Source of the DNA: Pegethrix bostrychoides GSE-TBD4-15B
GTDB lineage: Bacteria > Cyanobacteriota > Cyanobacteriia > Elainellales > Elainellaceae
Assembly: GCA_019359155.1 (NCBI GenBank)
Contig: JAHHHV010000087.1
Coordinates: 16,672 to 80,671, forward strand
DNA: 64,000 nucleotides
Direction: 5' to 3'
Part shown: piece by piece, positions 42,567 to 51,513 of the stretch
Layout: each line of letters opens with the position of its first letter
Numbering within the stretch: position 1 is the first letter of the stretch
Position numbers and translations under genes: made by a program
The notes under the pieces: generated by a model
What the model was told of the DNA's origin: nothing
What the model saw: the letters and a program-made list of their open reading frames with translations, nothing else
The model's database searches: none

Positions 42567-42962
42567 ATGGCAGACTTATTTTCACCCGAATGGATGCAGG
42601 CGTTTGGCGAGCAATGGAACGCTGAACCAGAGTTGGCCGATGCCCTTGCCAAGATTCATTTTAATTCTGTGATTGGCTATGGTTTTGAGCATGATCCAAA
42701 CCCGACCGGAGTGCTGACGATTCAAGAAGGACGGGTGACTTCTGCGGGTGCCTACAACGGAGAACCCTTGAGTTGGGATTTACGGGCTGACCGCGAACAT
42801 TGGCAGCAGTGGAAAGCCAAGGGACTGAACATGATGGGATTAGGTATGGCCTATATGAGCCGCAAGCTGCAATTCCGTGTAGGAGACTACGCCTCGATGG
42901 TTAAAGATCCTCGCATGGCGGGACCGTTCATCAAATCATTCACCGTCATGAGTAGAGTTTGA
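42567..42962 (+). CDS. SCP2-like sterol-carrier fold protein
   Basis: A 131-residue protein resembling the SCP2 sterol-carrier domain: an N-terminal helix (PEWMQAFGEQWNAEPEL), a central beta sheet (GVLTIQEGRVTSAGAYNG) and a C-terminal helix with KDPRMAGPFIKSF. The ATG at 42567 is preceded by GGAGAG at 42555-42560; the longer open frame upstream has no start support. SCP2-like proteins are found in bacterial sulfur-oxidation and alkyl-sulfatase settings, but its job here is unknown. It is the third gene of the SQR operon. Confidence 0.7.
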   Translation: MADLFSPEWMQAFGEQWNAEPELADALAKIHFNSVIGYGFEHDPNPTGVLTIQEGRVTSAGAYNGEPLSWDLRADREHWQQWKAKGLNMMGLGMAYMSRKLQFRVGDYASMVKDPRMAGPFIKSFTVMSRV

Positions 42963-42975
42963 GAAAGATAAAAAG

Positions 42976-43332
42976 ATGAAAACAACATCGGCAAATAACC
43001 AATCAACAAATCCCATTTCACTGACTCCCGCTCAACTGAAGTCAAGCCAAAACGAACTGCTGGTGGTTGATATCCGAGGTTGGTTTGAGTACTGGATGGG
43101 ACATATTCCAGGAGCAGAGCGATCCAGCCAAAATCGCATTCTCCAAGAGATCCCGAAAGATCAGTCGGTCGCCATCACCTGTCTATCTGGTTATCGGAGC
43201 GCGATCGCAGCACAATGGTTAGTTGCTCAAGGCTACCGTCAGGTCTACAACCTGCAAGGCGGTTTACTAGCGTGGCAAAGTGCAGGTTATACCGTACAGC
43301 GAGGCAACTATCCTCAATGGAGAAAACTATGA
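42976..43332 (+). CDS. Rhodanese-like sulfurtransferase
   Basis: A 118-residue single-domain rhodanese. LLVVDIRGWFEYWMGHIPGAER is followed by the active-site loop TCLSGYRS with catalytic Cys in CLSGYR, and a C-terminal GYRQVYNLQGGLLAWQSAGY typical of single rhodanese domains. It should carry sulfane sulfur as a Cys persulfide, moving it from SQR products to thiol acceptors. Its TGA overlaps the ATG of the membrane-fusion gene by four bases. Confidence 0.87.
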   Translation: MKTTSANNQSTNPISLTPAQLKSSQNELLVVDIRGWFEYWMGHIPGAERSSQNRILQEIPKDQSVAITCLSGYRSAIAAQWLVAQGYRQVYNLQGGLLAWQSAGYTVQRGNYPQWRKL

Positions 43333-44636
43333 CTTACCCCACATCGAATGAATCACTCGCTGAAACAACGGCTGGAATCGTGAAGCCAAGACGATCTCCT
43401 GTACCAAAGCTGCCTCGGAAAGGGTGGGGACTGCTGCTGGGAGGTGCATTGCTGCTGGTAGGGGGAACCTGGGGCATTCTGCAACTCACCCGTTCGACCC
43501 ATTCACCGGAGACCTCGTCAGCGCCAGCAATAACCGTTGAAACATTAGCTCTTCGCTCCCAACCGATCGCCAATACCCTAGAACTTTCGGGTACGATCCG
43601 CCCGGTTGATCAAGCGACTCTGTCCACAAGGGTGATGGGACGGATTAATCAGTTGTCGTTAGAATCGGGCGATCGCTTCCATAAAGGCGATATCCTTGCC
43701 CGCATTGATGTGATGGATATGACTGCCCAGACCAGTCAAGCACAGTCAAGTGTGGCTCAGGCGCAAGCAGAAGTCGCCCGTTCTCAGGCAACGCTCAGTC
43801 AATTAGAGTCTCAAAAACTGGAAGCTCAAGCTGCCCTGCGACTGGCACAGATTAACCAGACTCGGATGTCACAACTGCAAACCGAAGGTGCAGTGGCCCG
43901 TGCCCAGCTAGATGAGGCAAATACCAATTTGGATGAAGCCAGGGCAAGAGTCGCCCAATCGGAAGCAGGTATCCAACAAGCGCAGGCGGCCATCACCCAA
44001 TCTCGTGCAGCGGTAAACCAGGCAGAATCCGGGGTGACATCAGCCTCGGTCAGTGAAAGCTACGGCACAGTCATTGCGCCCTTTGATGGGGTGGTTGTGC
44101 AGAAACTTGCCTACGAAGGCGAAATGGCAGCTCCTGGAACGGTATTACTGAAAGTTGAAAGTCCAGATAGACTACAACTAGAGATCGCTGTACCCGAAGA
44201 GAACTTGCGTTTTGTGCGCGTCGGTCAACCCGTCAAAGTACAGGTAGATGCTGCCAACCAGACCTTGAATGGAATCATTCAGCAAATTGTGCCAGCCGCA
44301 GATGTGAACTCTCGGAGTTTCCTGGTCAAGATACCCTTAAATAATTCTGGTCGCCTCATTTCCGGGATGTTCGGTCGCATTGCCTTACCAGTCGGTGGCA
44401 AACAAGAAACTATTCTCGTCCCCACTGAGGCGCTGATTCAACGAGGACAATTACAGGGACTGTATGTGGTCGAAGCAGATGGCTCTCAAGTGACCGCTGT
44501 TTTGCATTGGGTGAAAACAGGGCAACAACGAGAGGAGCAAGTAGAAATTGTTTCAGGCTTGGTGACGGGCGATCGAATCATTACCAGCAACATTGGTCAA
44601 CTCAGCGATGGACAGCCAATCGCCATACGGGAATAG
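43329..44636 (+). CDS. RND efflux periplasmic adaptor (HlyD/AcrA type)
   Basis: A 435-residue membrane fusion protein: an N-terminal anchor helix (GWGLLLGGALLLVGGTWGIL), a lipoyl half (TRVMGRINQLSLESGDRFHKG), a long Ala/Gln/Ser-rich coiled coil (about 140-250), the second lipoyl half (GTVIAPFDGVVVQK) and beta-barrel plus membrane-proximal domains. The frame extends to 43215, but ATG 43329 lies in an ATGA overlap with the rhodanese gene with GGAG 6 bases upstream, so I use it. It would couple the RND pump encoded 12 bases downstream to an outer-membrane channel not present in the window. Confidence 0.87.
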   Translation: MTYPTSNESLAETTAGIVKPRRSPVPKLPRKGWGLLLGGALLLVGGTWGILQLTRSTHSPETSSAPAITVETLALRSQPIANTLELSGTIRPVDQATLSTRVMGRINQLSLESGDRFHKGDILARIDVMDMTAQTSQAQSSVAQAQAEVARSQATLSQLESQKLEAQAALRLAQINQTRMSQLQTEGAVARAQLDEANTNLDEARARVAQSEAGIQQAQAAITQSRAAVNQAESGVTSASVSESYGTVIAPFDGVVVQKLAYEGEMAAPGTVLLKVESPDRLQLEIAVPEENLRFVRVGQPVKVQVDAANQTLNGIIQQIVPAADVNSRSFLVKIPLNNSGRLISGMFGRIALPVGGKQETILVPTEALIQRGQLQGLYVVEADGSQVTAVLHWVKTGQQREEQVEIVSGLVTGDRIITSNIGQLSDGQPIAIRE

Positions 44637-44648
44637 GGGAGTCAAGAA

Positions 44649-47600
44649 ATGATGCACAACGAACCGAATGGACATCAAGCTCCATCCTCTCATCCTCACC
44701 GGTTGGGGTTTGTAGGTAACTTAGCCAAAAAATTTATTGACTCCAAGCTGACACCCCTGATCATTTTGGTGTCACTGCTGTTGGGAATTGGTGCAACGTT
44801 GATCCTGCCACGGGAAGAGGAACCGCAAATCACCGTACCAATGGCAGATGTGTTTGTGCAAATGCCAGGAGCATCGGCTAAGGATGTAGAACAGCGGGTA
44901 ACGGCTCCGATGGAGAAGCTAATCAAGGAGCTTCCCGGTGTGGAATATGTTTACTCCACCTCACGTCCCGGTTCATCTCTGGTGATTGTGCGCTTTCTGG
45001 TGGGACAAAACACAGAAGATTCTGTGGTGCAGCTTTACAACAAGCTCTACGCCAACTTTGACAAGATTCCACCGGGAGTATCTCAGCCTCTCATCAAGTC
45101 GCGATCGATTGATGATGTTCCAATTCTGACGCTGACGCTATGGGGCGAGCAAAGCACTGGAGCTGAATTACGGCAAATTGCGGCTCAGTTAGATGAACAA
45201 ATCAAGCAAGTGCCGGATGTTTCCGAAACGACGTTGATTGGTGGACAGAAGCGACAACTACGAGTAGACCTCGATCCGACCAGGCTGAATGCCTATGGCT
45301 TAACACCCTTAGAGATCTCAAAAGCCTTGCAGGCTCAAAACACTGAACTTGCCAGCGGTGCCTTCAACCAGAATAATCAATCGTTTCTGGTCAGAACCCA
45401 GAGCTTTGTGCGATCGGCGGAGGATGCAAAAGGACTTGTCGTTGCAGTTGCCAACAGCCAACCAGTTTACCTGCGCGATGTGGCAATCATCACCGATGGT
45501 TCAGAAGAACCTGCTAGCTATGTGCTCTTTGGGCAGGGAAAGCAAACCGAAACGAATCAGACAGAACCACAGCAGTCTACTGGAGAAACCGAAGCCGTCA
45601 CGATCGCGATTGCCAAACGCTCTGGAGCCAATGCAATTCAGGTTTCTCACCATGTGCTGCATAAACTTGATCAAATTAAACGCAACTATATTCCAAGTAA
45701 CGTCCATTTGACGGTCACAAGAGACTATGGCGAAACGGCAGCAGAACGGTCTAACGAGTTGCTATTTCATATGCTAATCGCGGTCGGGTCAGTCACAGTA
45801 CTGATGTGGTTTGTGATGGGCAAAAAAGAGGCAATCGTGGTGGCAGTATCAATTCCCGTTACCTTGTCATTGACGCTTGCTAGCTTTGTGTTTTATGACT
45901 TTACGCTAAATCGAGTCACCTTCTTTGCGCTGATCTTCTCCATTGGGATTCTGGTGGACGATGCGATCGTGGTGGTGGAAAATGTGGGTCGCCATCTGCA
46001 ATTACCCGAAAATAAAACGCGCTTGCAACTATCCACAAATCGTCGGCGCACCCTGCAACAGATTGTCTTAGAAGCAGTGGATGAGGTTGGCAATCCCACT
46101 ATTCTGGCAACCTTAGCGGTGATTGCAGCCATCCTGCCCATGGCGTTTGTGGGCGGCTTAATGGGACCCTATATGCTGCCAATTCCGCTCGGTGCTTCTG
46201 CTGCCATGATCTTTTCAGCCCTGGTAGCCTTCATTGTGGTGCCCTGGACAACGATGCGGGTGTTTAGCGGAGCTAGCCACTCTGCCCATGCCCACGGGGA
46301 AGACACTCTGACTCGTTTATATCGGCGGTTTATGTATCCACTGATTCATTATCCGCGTCGGGGAAACACGTTTTTGGTGGCAACAGTGTTGGCCTTAGTG
46401 TTTATTGTCGGCGGCTTGGCAGGCTTCAAGCTAGTGATTCTCAAGATGCTGCCATTTGACAATAAAAGCGAATTGCAAGTGGTGGTGAACATGCCGGAAG
46501 GCACGACGCTAGAACAGACTGCCAGAGCAACGAAAGAAATGGGACAATACCTCGCCACTGTGCCTGAAGTGATTCACTATCAAAGCTATGTCGGCACGTC
46601 TTCTCCCTATAATTTCAACGGGTTGGTGCGACATTACTTTTTACGATCGGGTGCTAATGTTGCCGATATTCAGGTGAACTTTTTGCCAAAGGGCGATCGC
46701 CATCGTCAAAGCCATGAAATTGCCAAAGCTATTCGTCCCAGGCTTAAGGAAATTGGAGATCGCTACAGTGCCCGGATTCAGGTGGCCGAAATTCCCCCTG
46801 GACCTCCAGTGCTGCAAACGCTGGTGACTGAAGTGTATGGATCTGATTATCAAGGCCAGATTGACCTAGCCACTCAAATTCGTGATCTATACAAATCAAC
46901 GGATGGTGTCGTCGACGTGGACTGGTACGTGGAAGCACCACAGACCGATTACCGACTAGTGATCGATCGTGAAAAAGCTGCATTGAATGGCATTAGTCCT
47001 ACCCAAATTTCAGAAGTCTTGCAAATGGCACTTTCCGGTCAGAATGTGGGACTTCTGCATGATGAAAATGCGCGTGAGGATGTGGCAATCAATCTGAGGC
47101 TCAGTCAGTCAAGCCGCACCAGCCTAGAGAATCTGAAAGCTCTTAACCTCAAGGGCACGAATGGCAATTTAGTTCCTTTGAGTGCCCTAGTCAAAACAGA
47201 AACAGATACGGCAGATACCAGTATTTACCACAAAAACTTGCAGCCTGTTGTCTATGTTCTGGGTGACGTTTCCGGCAGAGTGGAGAGTGCGGTCTATGCC
47301 ATGCTCAGCCTGCAACCGCAGATTGACAAACTGGTTCCGGCTACTGGCACCAAAATTCAGACCTATCTGACTGAACAACCGCCAACCACTGAAACTTACG
47401 CGATTAAGTGGGATGGCGAATGGCAAGTCACCTACGAAGTCTTCCGCGATTTGGGGATTGCCTTTGCGGTGGTGTTGGTGCTGATTTATGCTCTGGTGGT
47501 GGGATGGTTCCAATCGTTTACAACCCCACTCGTGATCATGGCCGCCATTCCTTTCTCGCTGATTGGCATTATGCCTGCCCACTGGCTGATGGGTTCTTTC

Positions 47601-47999
47601 TTTACGGCAACCTCAATGATTGGGTTCATTGCCGGAGCGGGTATTGTCGTGCGAAACTCGATTATTTTGGTGGACTTTATTGAGTTACGTCTCAAGGAAG
47701 GAATGCCATTAGAAGAAGCCGTGATTGATGCGGGAGCCGTGCGGTTTCGTCCCATGCTCCTGACAGCAGCAGCAGTGGTAGTCGGATCGGCAATCATCCT
47801 GACCGACCCGATTTTCCAGGGGTTAGCCATCTCGCTGATGGCAGGGGAAATCGCATCCCTGTTACTGTCGCGATCGGCAGTTCCCATTCTCTACTACAAA
47901 CTCTGGCGCGATCGTAAAGGCAATCAGAAAGGGGCTAATTCTAACTTAGATCAACCGATTGTTGAAGTAACGAGTGGCGGAATAGCAGATGATGGATGA
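44649..47999 (+). CDS. RND-family efflux permease in the sulfide operon
   Basis: A 1116-residue RND pump with the two-fold 6+6 transmembrane plan. Helix 1 is at about 35-52 ([20 protein letters not shown]) and the first periplasmic domain begins [11 protein letters not shown]. The TM4 proton-relay pair is present in [13 protein letters not shown]; the second half has [21 protein letters not shown]. The PREEEPQI phrase is typical of a bacterial clade often found with sulfur genes, distinct from AcrB drug pumps. AGGGGAG is at 44634-44640. Substrate is unknown; export of a sulfur compound or an organosulfur toxin is inferred from the operon. Length and motifs are intact. Confidence 0.85.
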   Translation: MMHNEPNGHQAPSSHPHRLGFVGNLAKKFIDSKLTPLIILVSLLLGIGATLILPREEEPQITVPMADVFVQMPGASAKDVEQRVTAPMEKLIKELPGVEYVYSTSRPGSSLVIVRFLVGQNTEDSVVQLYNKLYANFDKIPPGVSQPLIKSRSIDDVPILTLTLWGEQSTGAELRQIAAQLDEQIKQVPDVSETTLIGGQKRQLRVDLDPTRLNAYGLTPLEISKALQAQNTELASGAFNQNNQSFLVRTQSFVRSAEDAKGLVVAVANSQPVYLRDVAIITDGSEEPASYVLFGQGKQTETNQTEPQQSTGETEAVTIAIAKRSGANAIQVSHHVLHKLDQIKRNYIPSNVHLTVTRDYGETAAERSNELLFHMLIAVGSVTVLMWFVMGKKEAIVVAVSIPVTLSLTLASFVFYDFTLNRVTFFALIFSIGILVDDAIVVVENVGRHLQLPENKTRLQLSTNRRRTLQQIVLEAVDEVGNPTILATLAVIAAILPMAFVGGLMGPYMLPIPLGASAAMIFSALVAFIVVPWTTMRVFSGASHSAHAHGEDTLTRLYRRFMYPLIHYPRRGNTFLVATVLALVFIVGGLAGFKLVILKMLPFDNKSELQVVVNMPEGTTLEQTARATKEMGQYLATVPEVIHYQSYVGTSSPYNFNGLVRHYFLRSGANVADIQVNFLPKGDRHRQSHEIAKAIRPRLKEIGDRYSARIQVAEIPPGPPVLQTLVTEVYGSDYQGQIDLATQIRDLYKSTDGVVDVDWYVEAPQTDYRLVIDREKAALNGISPTQISEVLQMALSGQNVGLLHDENAREDVAINLRLSQSSRTSLENLKALNLKGTNGNLVPLSALVKTETDTADTSIYHKNLQPVVYVLGDVSGRVESAVYAMLSLQPQIDKLVPATGTKIQTYLTEQPPTTETYAIKWDGEWQVTYEVFRDLGIAFAVVLVLIYALVVGWFQSFTTPLVIMAAIPFSLIGIMPAHWLMGSFFTATSMIGFIAGAGIVVRNSIILVDFIELRLKEGMPLEEAVIDAGAVRFRPMLLTAAAVVVGSAIILTDPIFQGLAISLMAGEIASLLLSRSAVPILYYKLWRDRKGNQKGANSNLDQPIVEVTSGGIADDG

Positions 48000-48116
48000 C
48001 GGGGTAAATAAAACAATTCACTCACCCACCCACCTTCTTCTGATCGCACAAGATTCTACTACCGTGTGGTAATATGGCAATAAGATTAGATGTAATGAAT
48101 TTGTGCCACGTTCCTC

Positions 48117-48524
48117 ATGCCTACAAAATCACCTAAAGATTCAGTTTCTGTCCAAGAGAGAGTAGAAGAATATAGCGTCTCTCAACTCACTCCCGAAGCG
48201 CTCAGCCTGATGGCGGATTTCTTTAAAGTTCTGTCAGAAGTCAGCCGACTCCAGATTGTCTGTTGCCTGAAAGCTGGTGCCAAGAATGTAAGTGAAATCA
48301 TTGAAGAAACCGCATTGGGGCAAGCCAACGTCTCAAAGCATCTGAAGATATTAACCCAAGCAGGCGTTGTGGCACGAGAGCAGCGTGGAGTCTGCGTATA
48401 TTACCGCATTGCCAGTCCATTTCTGTTTGAACTATGCGATCTAGTTTGTGATGCCTTAACGGTGCAGATGAAGCAGCAAAGTGCACAGTTGCAGCAGCTT
48501 TCAAGGCTACGGCAGAACCGTTAA
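48117..48524 (+). CDS. Second ArsR-family regulator
   Basis: A 135-residue ArsR protein with an N-terminal polar arm, FFKVLSEVSRLQIVCCLKAG, recognition segment ALGQANVSKHLKILTQAGVV and wing REQRGVCVYYRI. Cysteines are at 49-50, 93, 107 and 111; the CC pair and the Cys near the C-terminal helix could be a thiol or metal switch. It is separated from the RND gene by 117 bases and from the persulfide dioxygenase by over 400, so it is probably monocistronic. It may bind the perfect palindrome before the dioxygenase gene. Which of the two ArsR proteins controls which operon cannot be told here. Confidence 0.82.
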   Translation: MPTKSPKDSVSVQERVEEYSVSQLTPEALSLMADFFKVLSEVSRLQIVCCLKAGAKNVSEIIEETALGQANVSKHLKILTQAGVVAREQRGVCVYYRIASPFLFELCDLVCDALTVQMKQQSAQLQQLSRLRQNR

Positions 48525-48560
48525 AGCCATGCCATAGATTGGGAGTTCAAGATGCATTGA

Positions 48561-48586
48561 GGCAGGTAGATGATCATCTACCTGCC
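48561..48586. terminator. Perfect 26-base palindrome after the ArsR gene
   Basis: Half-site GGCAGGTAGATGA is followed at once by its exact reverse complement, 37 bases after the ArsR stop. As RNA it would fold into a long hairpin with a minimal loop, serving as a transcription end or processing site; the bases after it are CATCTGTG, not a T-run. A dimeric-regulator site is an alternative. Confidence 0.45.
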
Positions 48587-48851
48587 CATCTGTGAATCTA
48601 GCTCCGGGTATTGGGTCAAGCGGAAAAGAGGGAGCTAGCTTACCGCTGTAAGCAAATTCCGCCGTAATCGTGGAGCTATACCCGTGAGCAGAGGACAGCA
48701 GGTATAACCGTAACCGTCGTACTGGGCTGCAAGTGGTTGGGCTTGAATGAGCGACAGCAAATTTTGTACAGCTTAGTAATATGGCTAACCTTTCTTAAGA
48801 AAAGTTAAAAGCTGACAAGATGGTGCTTGGGGCGAAAAACTTGTATTATAT

Positions 48852-48863
48852 TACTATATAGTA
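48852..48863. promoter_or_regulatory. Palindromic ArsR-type operator before the persulfide dioxygenase
   Basis: TACTATATAGTA is a perfect 12-base palindrome 82 bases before the ATG, in an AT-rich stretch. A near copy lies before the SQR operon (40699-40708). No other such site stands out in the window, so it probably serves the sulfide regulon. Confidence 0.55.
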
Positions 48864-48945
48864 GTTTAACAAGAGAGTCGCTTCCAGGAAGCGGTCGGCG
48901 ACGTCTCTCTGCTTCTATGCTGCATCTTGAAAGGAGTTGAGTCAA

Positions 48946-49644
48946 ATGCTGTTCCGTCAATTGTTTGATCAAGATACCTGGACTTACACTTACCTGATTG
49001 CTGATCTCGATACCAAAGAGGCGGCGCTGGTTGATCCAGTGATTGAAAAAGTTGAGCGCGATTTTAAGTTGCTTAACGAATTGGGACTGACACTAAAATA
49101 TTGTCTGGAAACCCATGTCCATGCCGATCACATCACCGGAACTGGAAAACTGCGCGAATTGACAGACTGTGAGGGCATTGTGCCAGAGAATGCCCAAGTT
49201 GCCTGTGCCAGTCGCTTGATCAAAGATGAGGAAGTTTTGAAGGTTGGCGCGATCGAAATTCGGGCGATCGCCACCCTCGGACATACCGACAGCCACATGG
49301 CGTATCTTGTGAATGGTGACAGAATTCTAACGGGTGATGCATTGCTGATTCGGGGTTGTGGGCGTACCGATTTTCAAAGTGGAAACGCAGGTACTTTGTA
49401 TGACTCGGTAACACAGCGGTTGTTTTCTCTGTCGGATGAGACGCTGGTGTATCCCGCTCACGACTATCGAGGACAAATGGTTTCCACGATTGGAGAAGAA
49501 AAGCAGTGGAATCCCCGCTTTGTTGGGCACACACGAGAGCAGTTCATTGAGTTTATGAACGATTTAAACTTACCTGATCCTAAAAAGATGATGGAAGCGG
49601 TGCCTGCAAATGAGCGCTGTGGCAATGTGTTGATTGCTAAGTAA
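48946..49644 (+). CDS. Persulfide dioxygenase (ETHE1-like metallo-beta-lactamase fold)
   Basis: A 232-residue MBL-fold protein of the ETHE1/PDO type. The metal motif ETHVHADHITG (HxHxDH), LGHTDSHMAYLV, the Asp in TGDALLIRGCGRTDF and the His in YPAHDYRG give the mononuclear Fe(II) site and family-specific RTDFQSG segment. It should oxidise glutathione or low-molecular-weight persulfide to sulfite in the cytoplasm. The frame begins at a TTG, but AAGGAG (48931-48936) lies 9 bases before ATG 48946, so that is the start. It opens the second operon: dioxygenase, DUF442 fragment, rhodanese-DUF2892, TauE, CydAB. Confidence 0.88.
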   Translation: MLFRQLFDQDTWTYTYLIADLDTKEAALVDPVIEKVERDFKLLNELGLTLKYCLETHVHADHITGTGKLRELTDCEGIVPENAQVACASRLIKDEEVLKVGAIEIRAIATLGHTDSHMAYLVNGDRILTGDALLIRGCGRTDFQSGNAGTLYDSVTQRLFSLSDETLVYPAHDYRGQMVSTIGEEKQWNPRFVGHTREQFIEFMNDLNLPDPKKMMEAVPANERCGNVLIAK

Positions 49645-49733
49645 GTCTCAAACACAGTGTTGATATGCTAATGACTCGTTCAGACGACAAGAAGAAAGAG
49701 ATGCCCAAGAATAATCGTGGTGCATAGCAATTT

Positions 49734-49934
49734 ATGAGCGAAACAGAACTGATTGGAATTCAGGCGATTGATAGTGAAATTTCTGTGGCTGGAGAACTCA
49801 GTGCAGAGCAATTGCAGCAGGCTTCTCACCAAGGTTTTAAGTCTGTGATTAATCTGAGGATGCAGAAAGAGAAAAGGTTTCTCATAAATGAATCACTTCG
49901 AGGACTACATTACCCAACATTACCCAATATCTAG
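49734..49934 (+). pseudogene. Truncated DUF442 (Blh-type phosphatase-like) gene
   Basis: A 66-residue product matching only the N-terminal half of DUF442 proteins (IDSEISVAGELSAEQLQQAS, then GFKSVINLRM). Family members run to about 110 or more residues and carry a C-terminal HCxxGxR phosphatase-like loop; here the frame stops after YPTLPNI and the loop is missing. No downstream frame resumes the domain before the next gene 18 bases later. DUF442 genes commonly sit beside persulfide dioxygenases and rhodaneses, so this is probably a decayed member of the operon. A functional short form cannot be excluded. Confidence 0.62.
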
Positions 49935-49952
49935 AACAGTTAGGAGAGCAGG

Positions 49953-50504
49953 ATGACGAAGGTAAGTGAAAACGTTTCTAGCAAGCAATTGAAGACAGTT
50001 GATGCGTTGACATTGAAACGATTGATCGATCAACAAGCCGTCATCTTAGTCGATGTTCGCGAACCTTCTGAACATGCTGGCGAGAAGATTCCGGGTTCTA
50101 TCTTAGTACCCTTATCTAACTTCGATTCAACTAAAGTGCCAGTCGATCGCACAAAGTCTATCATTTTGTATTGTCGGAGTGGCAATCGATCAGCGCAAGC
50201 GGCACAGAAGTTATTCGCAGCAGGATTTGATTCCGTATCTCATCTCTCATGCGGCATTGGAGCTTGGAAAGAAGCGGGGTATCCTACCATTGTTGATCAG
50301 GATGCCCCAATCAGCCTCATGCGGCAGGTGCAAATCGTAGCAGGGTCTCTCGTCTTTACAGGAACAGTGTTGGGAGCAGTTGTTTCTCCCGGGTGGTTAA
50401 TTTTGAGTGGCTTTGTCGGAGCCGGACTAATGGTTGCAGGTATCACTAATACTTGTGCCATGGCAATGCTGCTTGCCAAACTGCCTTACAACCAGCGCAT
50501 TTGA
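49953..50504 (+). CDS. Rhodanese fused to DUF2892 membrane domain
   Basis: A 183-residue protein. Residues about 15-112 are a rhodanese domain (VILVDVREPSEHAGEKIPGS) with the active-site Cys in LYCRSGNRS; residues about 120-175 are DUF2892 with two hydrophobic helices (VAGSLVFTGTVLGAVVS and LILSGFVGAGLMVAGITN). The fusion would hold a sulfurtransferase at the membrane near SQR and the TauE exporter. AGGAGAGCAGG precedes the ATG. It is the third gene of the dioxygenase operon. Confidence 0.87.
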   Translation: MTKVSENVSSKQLKTVDALTLKRLIDQQAVILVDVREPSEHAGEKIPGSILVPLSNFDSTKVPVDRTKSIILYCRSGNRSAQAAQKLFAAGFDSVSHLSCGIGAWKEAGYPTIVDQDAPISLMRQVQIVAGSLVFTGTVLGAVVSPGWLILSGFVGAGLMVAGITNTCAMAMLLAKLPYNQRI

Positions 50505-50625
50505 TATTCTAGGACGTTCTTATGAACGCCCTAATTTTTTGAGTGGCTGTTGCAATGAGTGCCCCAAAGATCAGCGATCGCTCAGCTTGGAGTGACTCGG
50601 AAAACAAATCTAGGAAAACGCATTC

Positions 50626-51405
50626 ATGCTAATTACGATAATTGGACACTTGCTGGCAATTTGTATTGGCATTAGCTTGGGACTGATTGGTGGGGGCGGG
50701 TCAGTCTTGGCAGCTCCTGTGCTCATTTATGTCATGTCAGTTCCGGCAAAGTCTGCCTTTGCTATGACCCTGGTGATTGTAGGAGTTGCGAGCGTGATCG
50801 GTGTCATTCCCCATTGGCAACAGGGCAATGTCAATCTGAAGATTGTGGCGTTGTTTGCGCCTGCTGCCATGCTAGGGGCTTATTTGGGAGCGCGGTTAGC
50901 ATCGTTGCCGTTCATTACCCCTACAATCCAACTCGTTACCTTTGGAGTTATGATGCTGATTGCCTCAATCACCATGATTCTCAAAGGAGCCATCAAATCA
51001 GAAAAATCACTCGACAATGTTAATCAGGATGATCAACATGCAGTAGTTCCTAAATGGTTGATGATTGCTCTGGAAGGTCTTGCTGTCGGGGTACTCACTG
51101 GCTTTATTGGTATTGGCGGCGGGTTTCTAGTGATTCCGGCACTGGTAGTGCTAGGAAAAACCCCGATGAAAGAAGCCGTCGGCACATCTCTGATTATCCT
51201 GGCACTGAAGTCTGTCACCGGGTTTGCCGGATACTTCGGTCACGTTCCAATTGATTGGAATCTGCTCTTATCTTTTACGATCGCATCCAGTGCAGGTATT
51301 CTTTTGGGTTCTTACCTGAATCATTTTGTCAGTGCTAAACAACTTGAGAAGGGGTTTGGTTACTTTGTTTTAGCCGTCGCCATTTTTGTCCTGATCAAAC
51401 GGTAA
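50626..51405 (+). CDS. TauE/SafE-family sulfite or sulfur-anion exporter
   Basis: A 259-residue integral membrane protein with eight predicted helices in two repeats, each beginning with a Gly-rich motif: GISLGLIGGGGSVLAAPVLIY near the N-terminus and TGFIGIGGGFLVIPALV near residue 160. This is the TauE/SafE signature. In this operon it would export sulfite or thiosulfate made from persulfide oxidation. The 120-base gap before it contains a HIP1 octamer at 50574-50581 and no gene. Confidence 0.85.
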   Translation: MLITIIGHLLAICIGISLGLIGGGGSVLAAPVLIYVMSVPAKSAFAMTLVIVGVASVIGVIPHWQQGNVNLKIVALFAPAAMLGAYLGARLASLPFITPTIQLVTFGVMMLIASITMILKGAIKSEKSLDNVNQDDQHAVVPKWLMIALEGLAVGVLTGFIGIGGGFLVIPALVVLGKTPMKEAVGTSLIILALKSVTGFAGYFGHVPIDWNLLLSFTIASSAGILLGSYLNHFVSAKQLEKGFGYFVLAVAIFVLIKR

Positions 51406-51513
51406 GTTTAGAAGGCCTATGTGAGGTTCTAGACAGACGAGCGCTGCTCCATACGGTTCCATACAATTAAGTTGGTCGCCAATCCTTTCCAAAAACTTGT
51501 CAATGAGGCAACT

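Larger units (their letters stand above)
48525..48945. other. Intergenic region with two palindromes
   Basis: About 420 bases between the second ArsR gene and the persulfide dioxygenase gene. It contains a 26-base perfect palindrome at 48561-48586 (half-site GGCAGGTAGATGA), which could end the ArsR transcript though no T-tract follows, and the operator-like palindrome at 48852-48863. AAGGAG at 48931-48936 is the ribosome site of the dioxygenase. No gene is evident. Confidence 0.55.
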
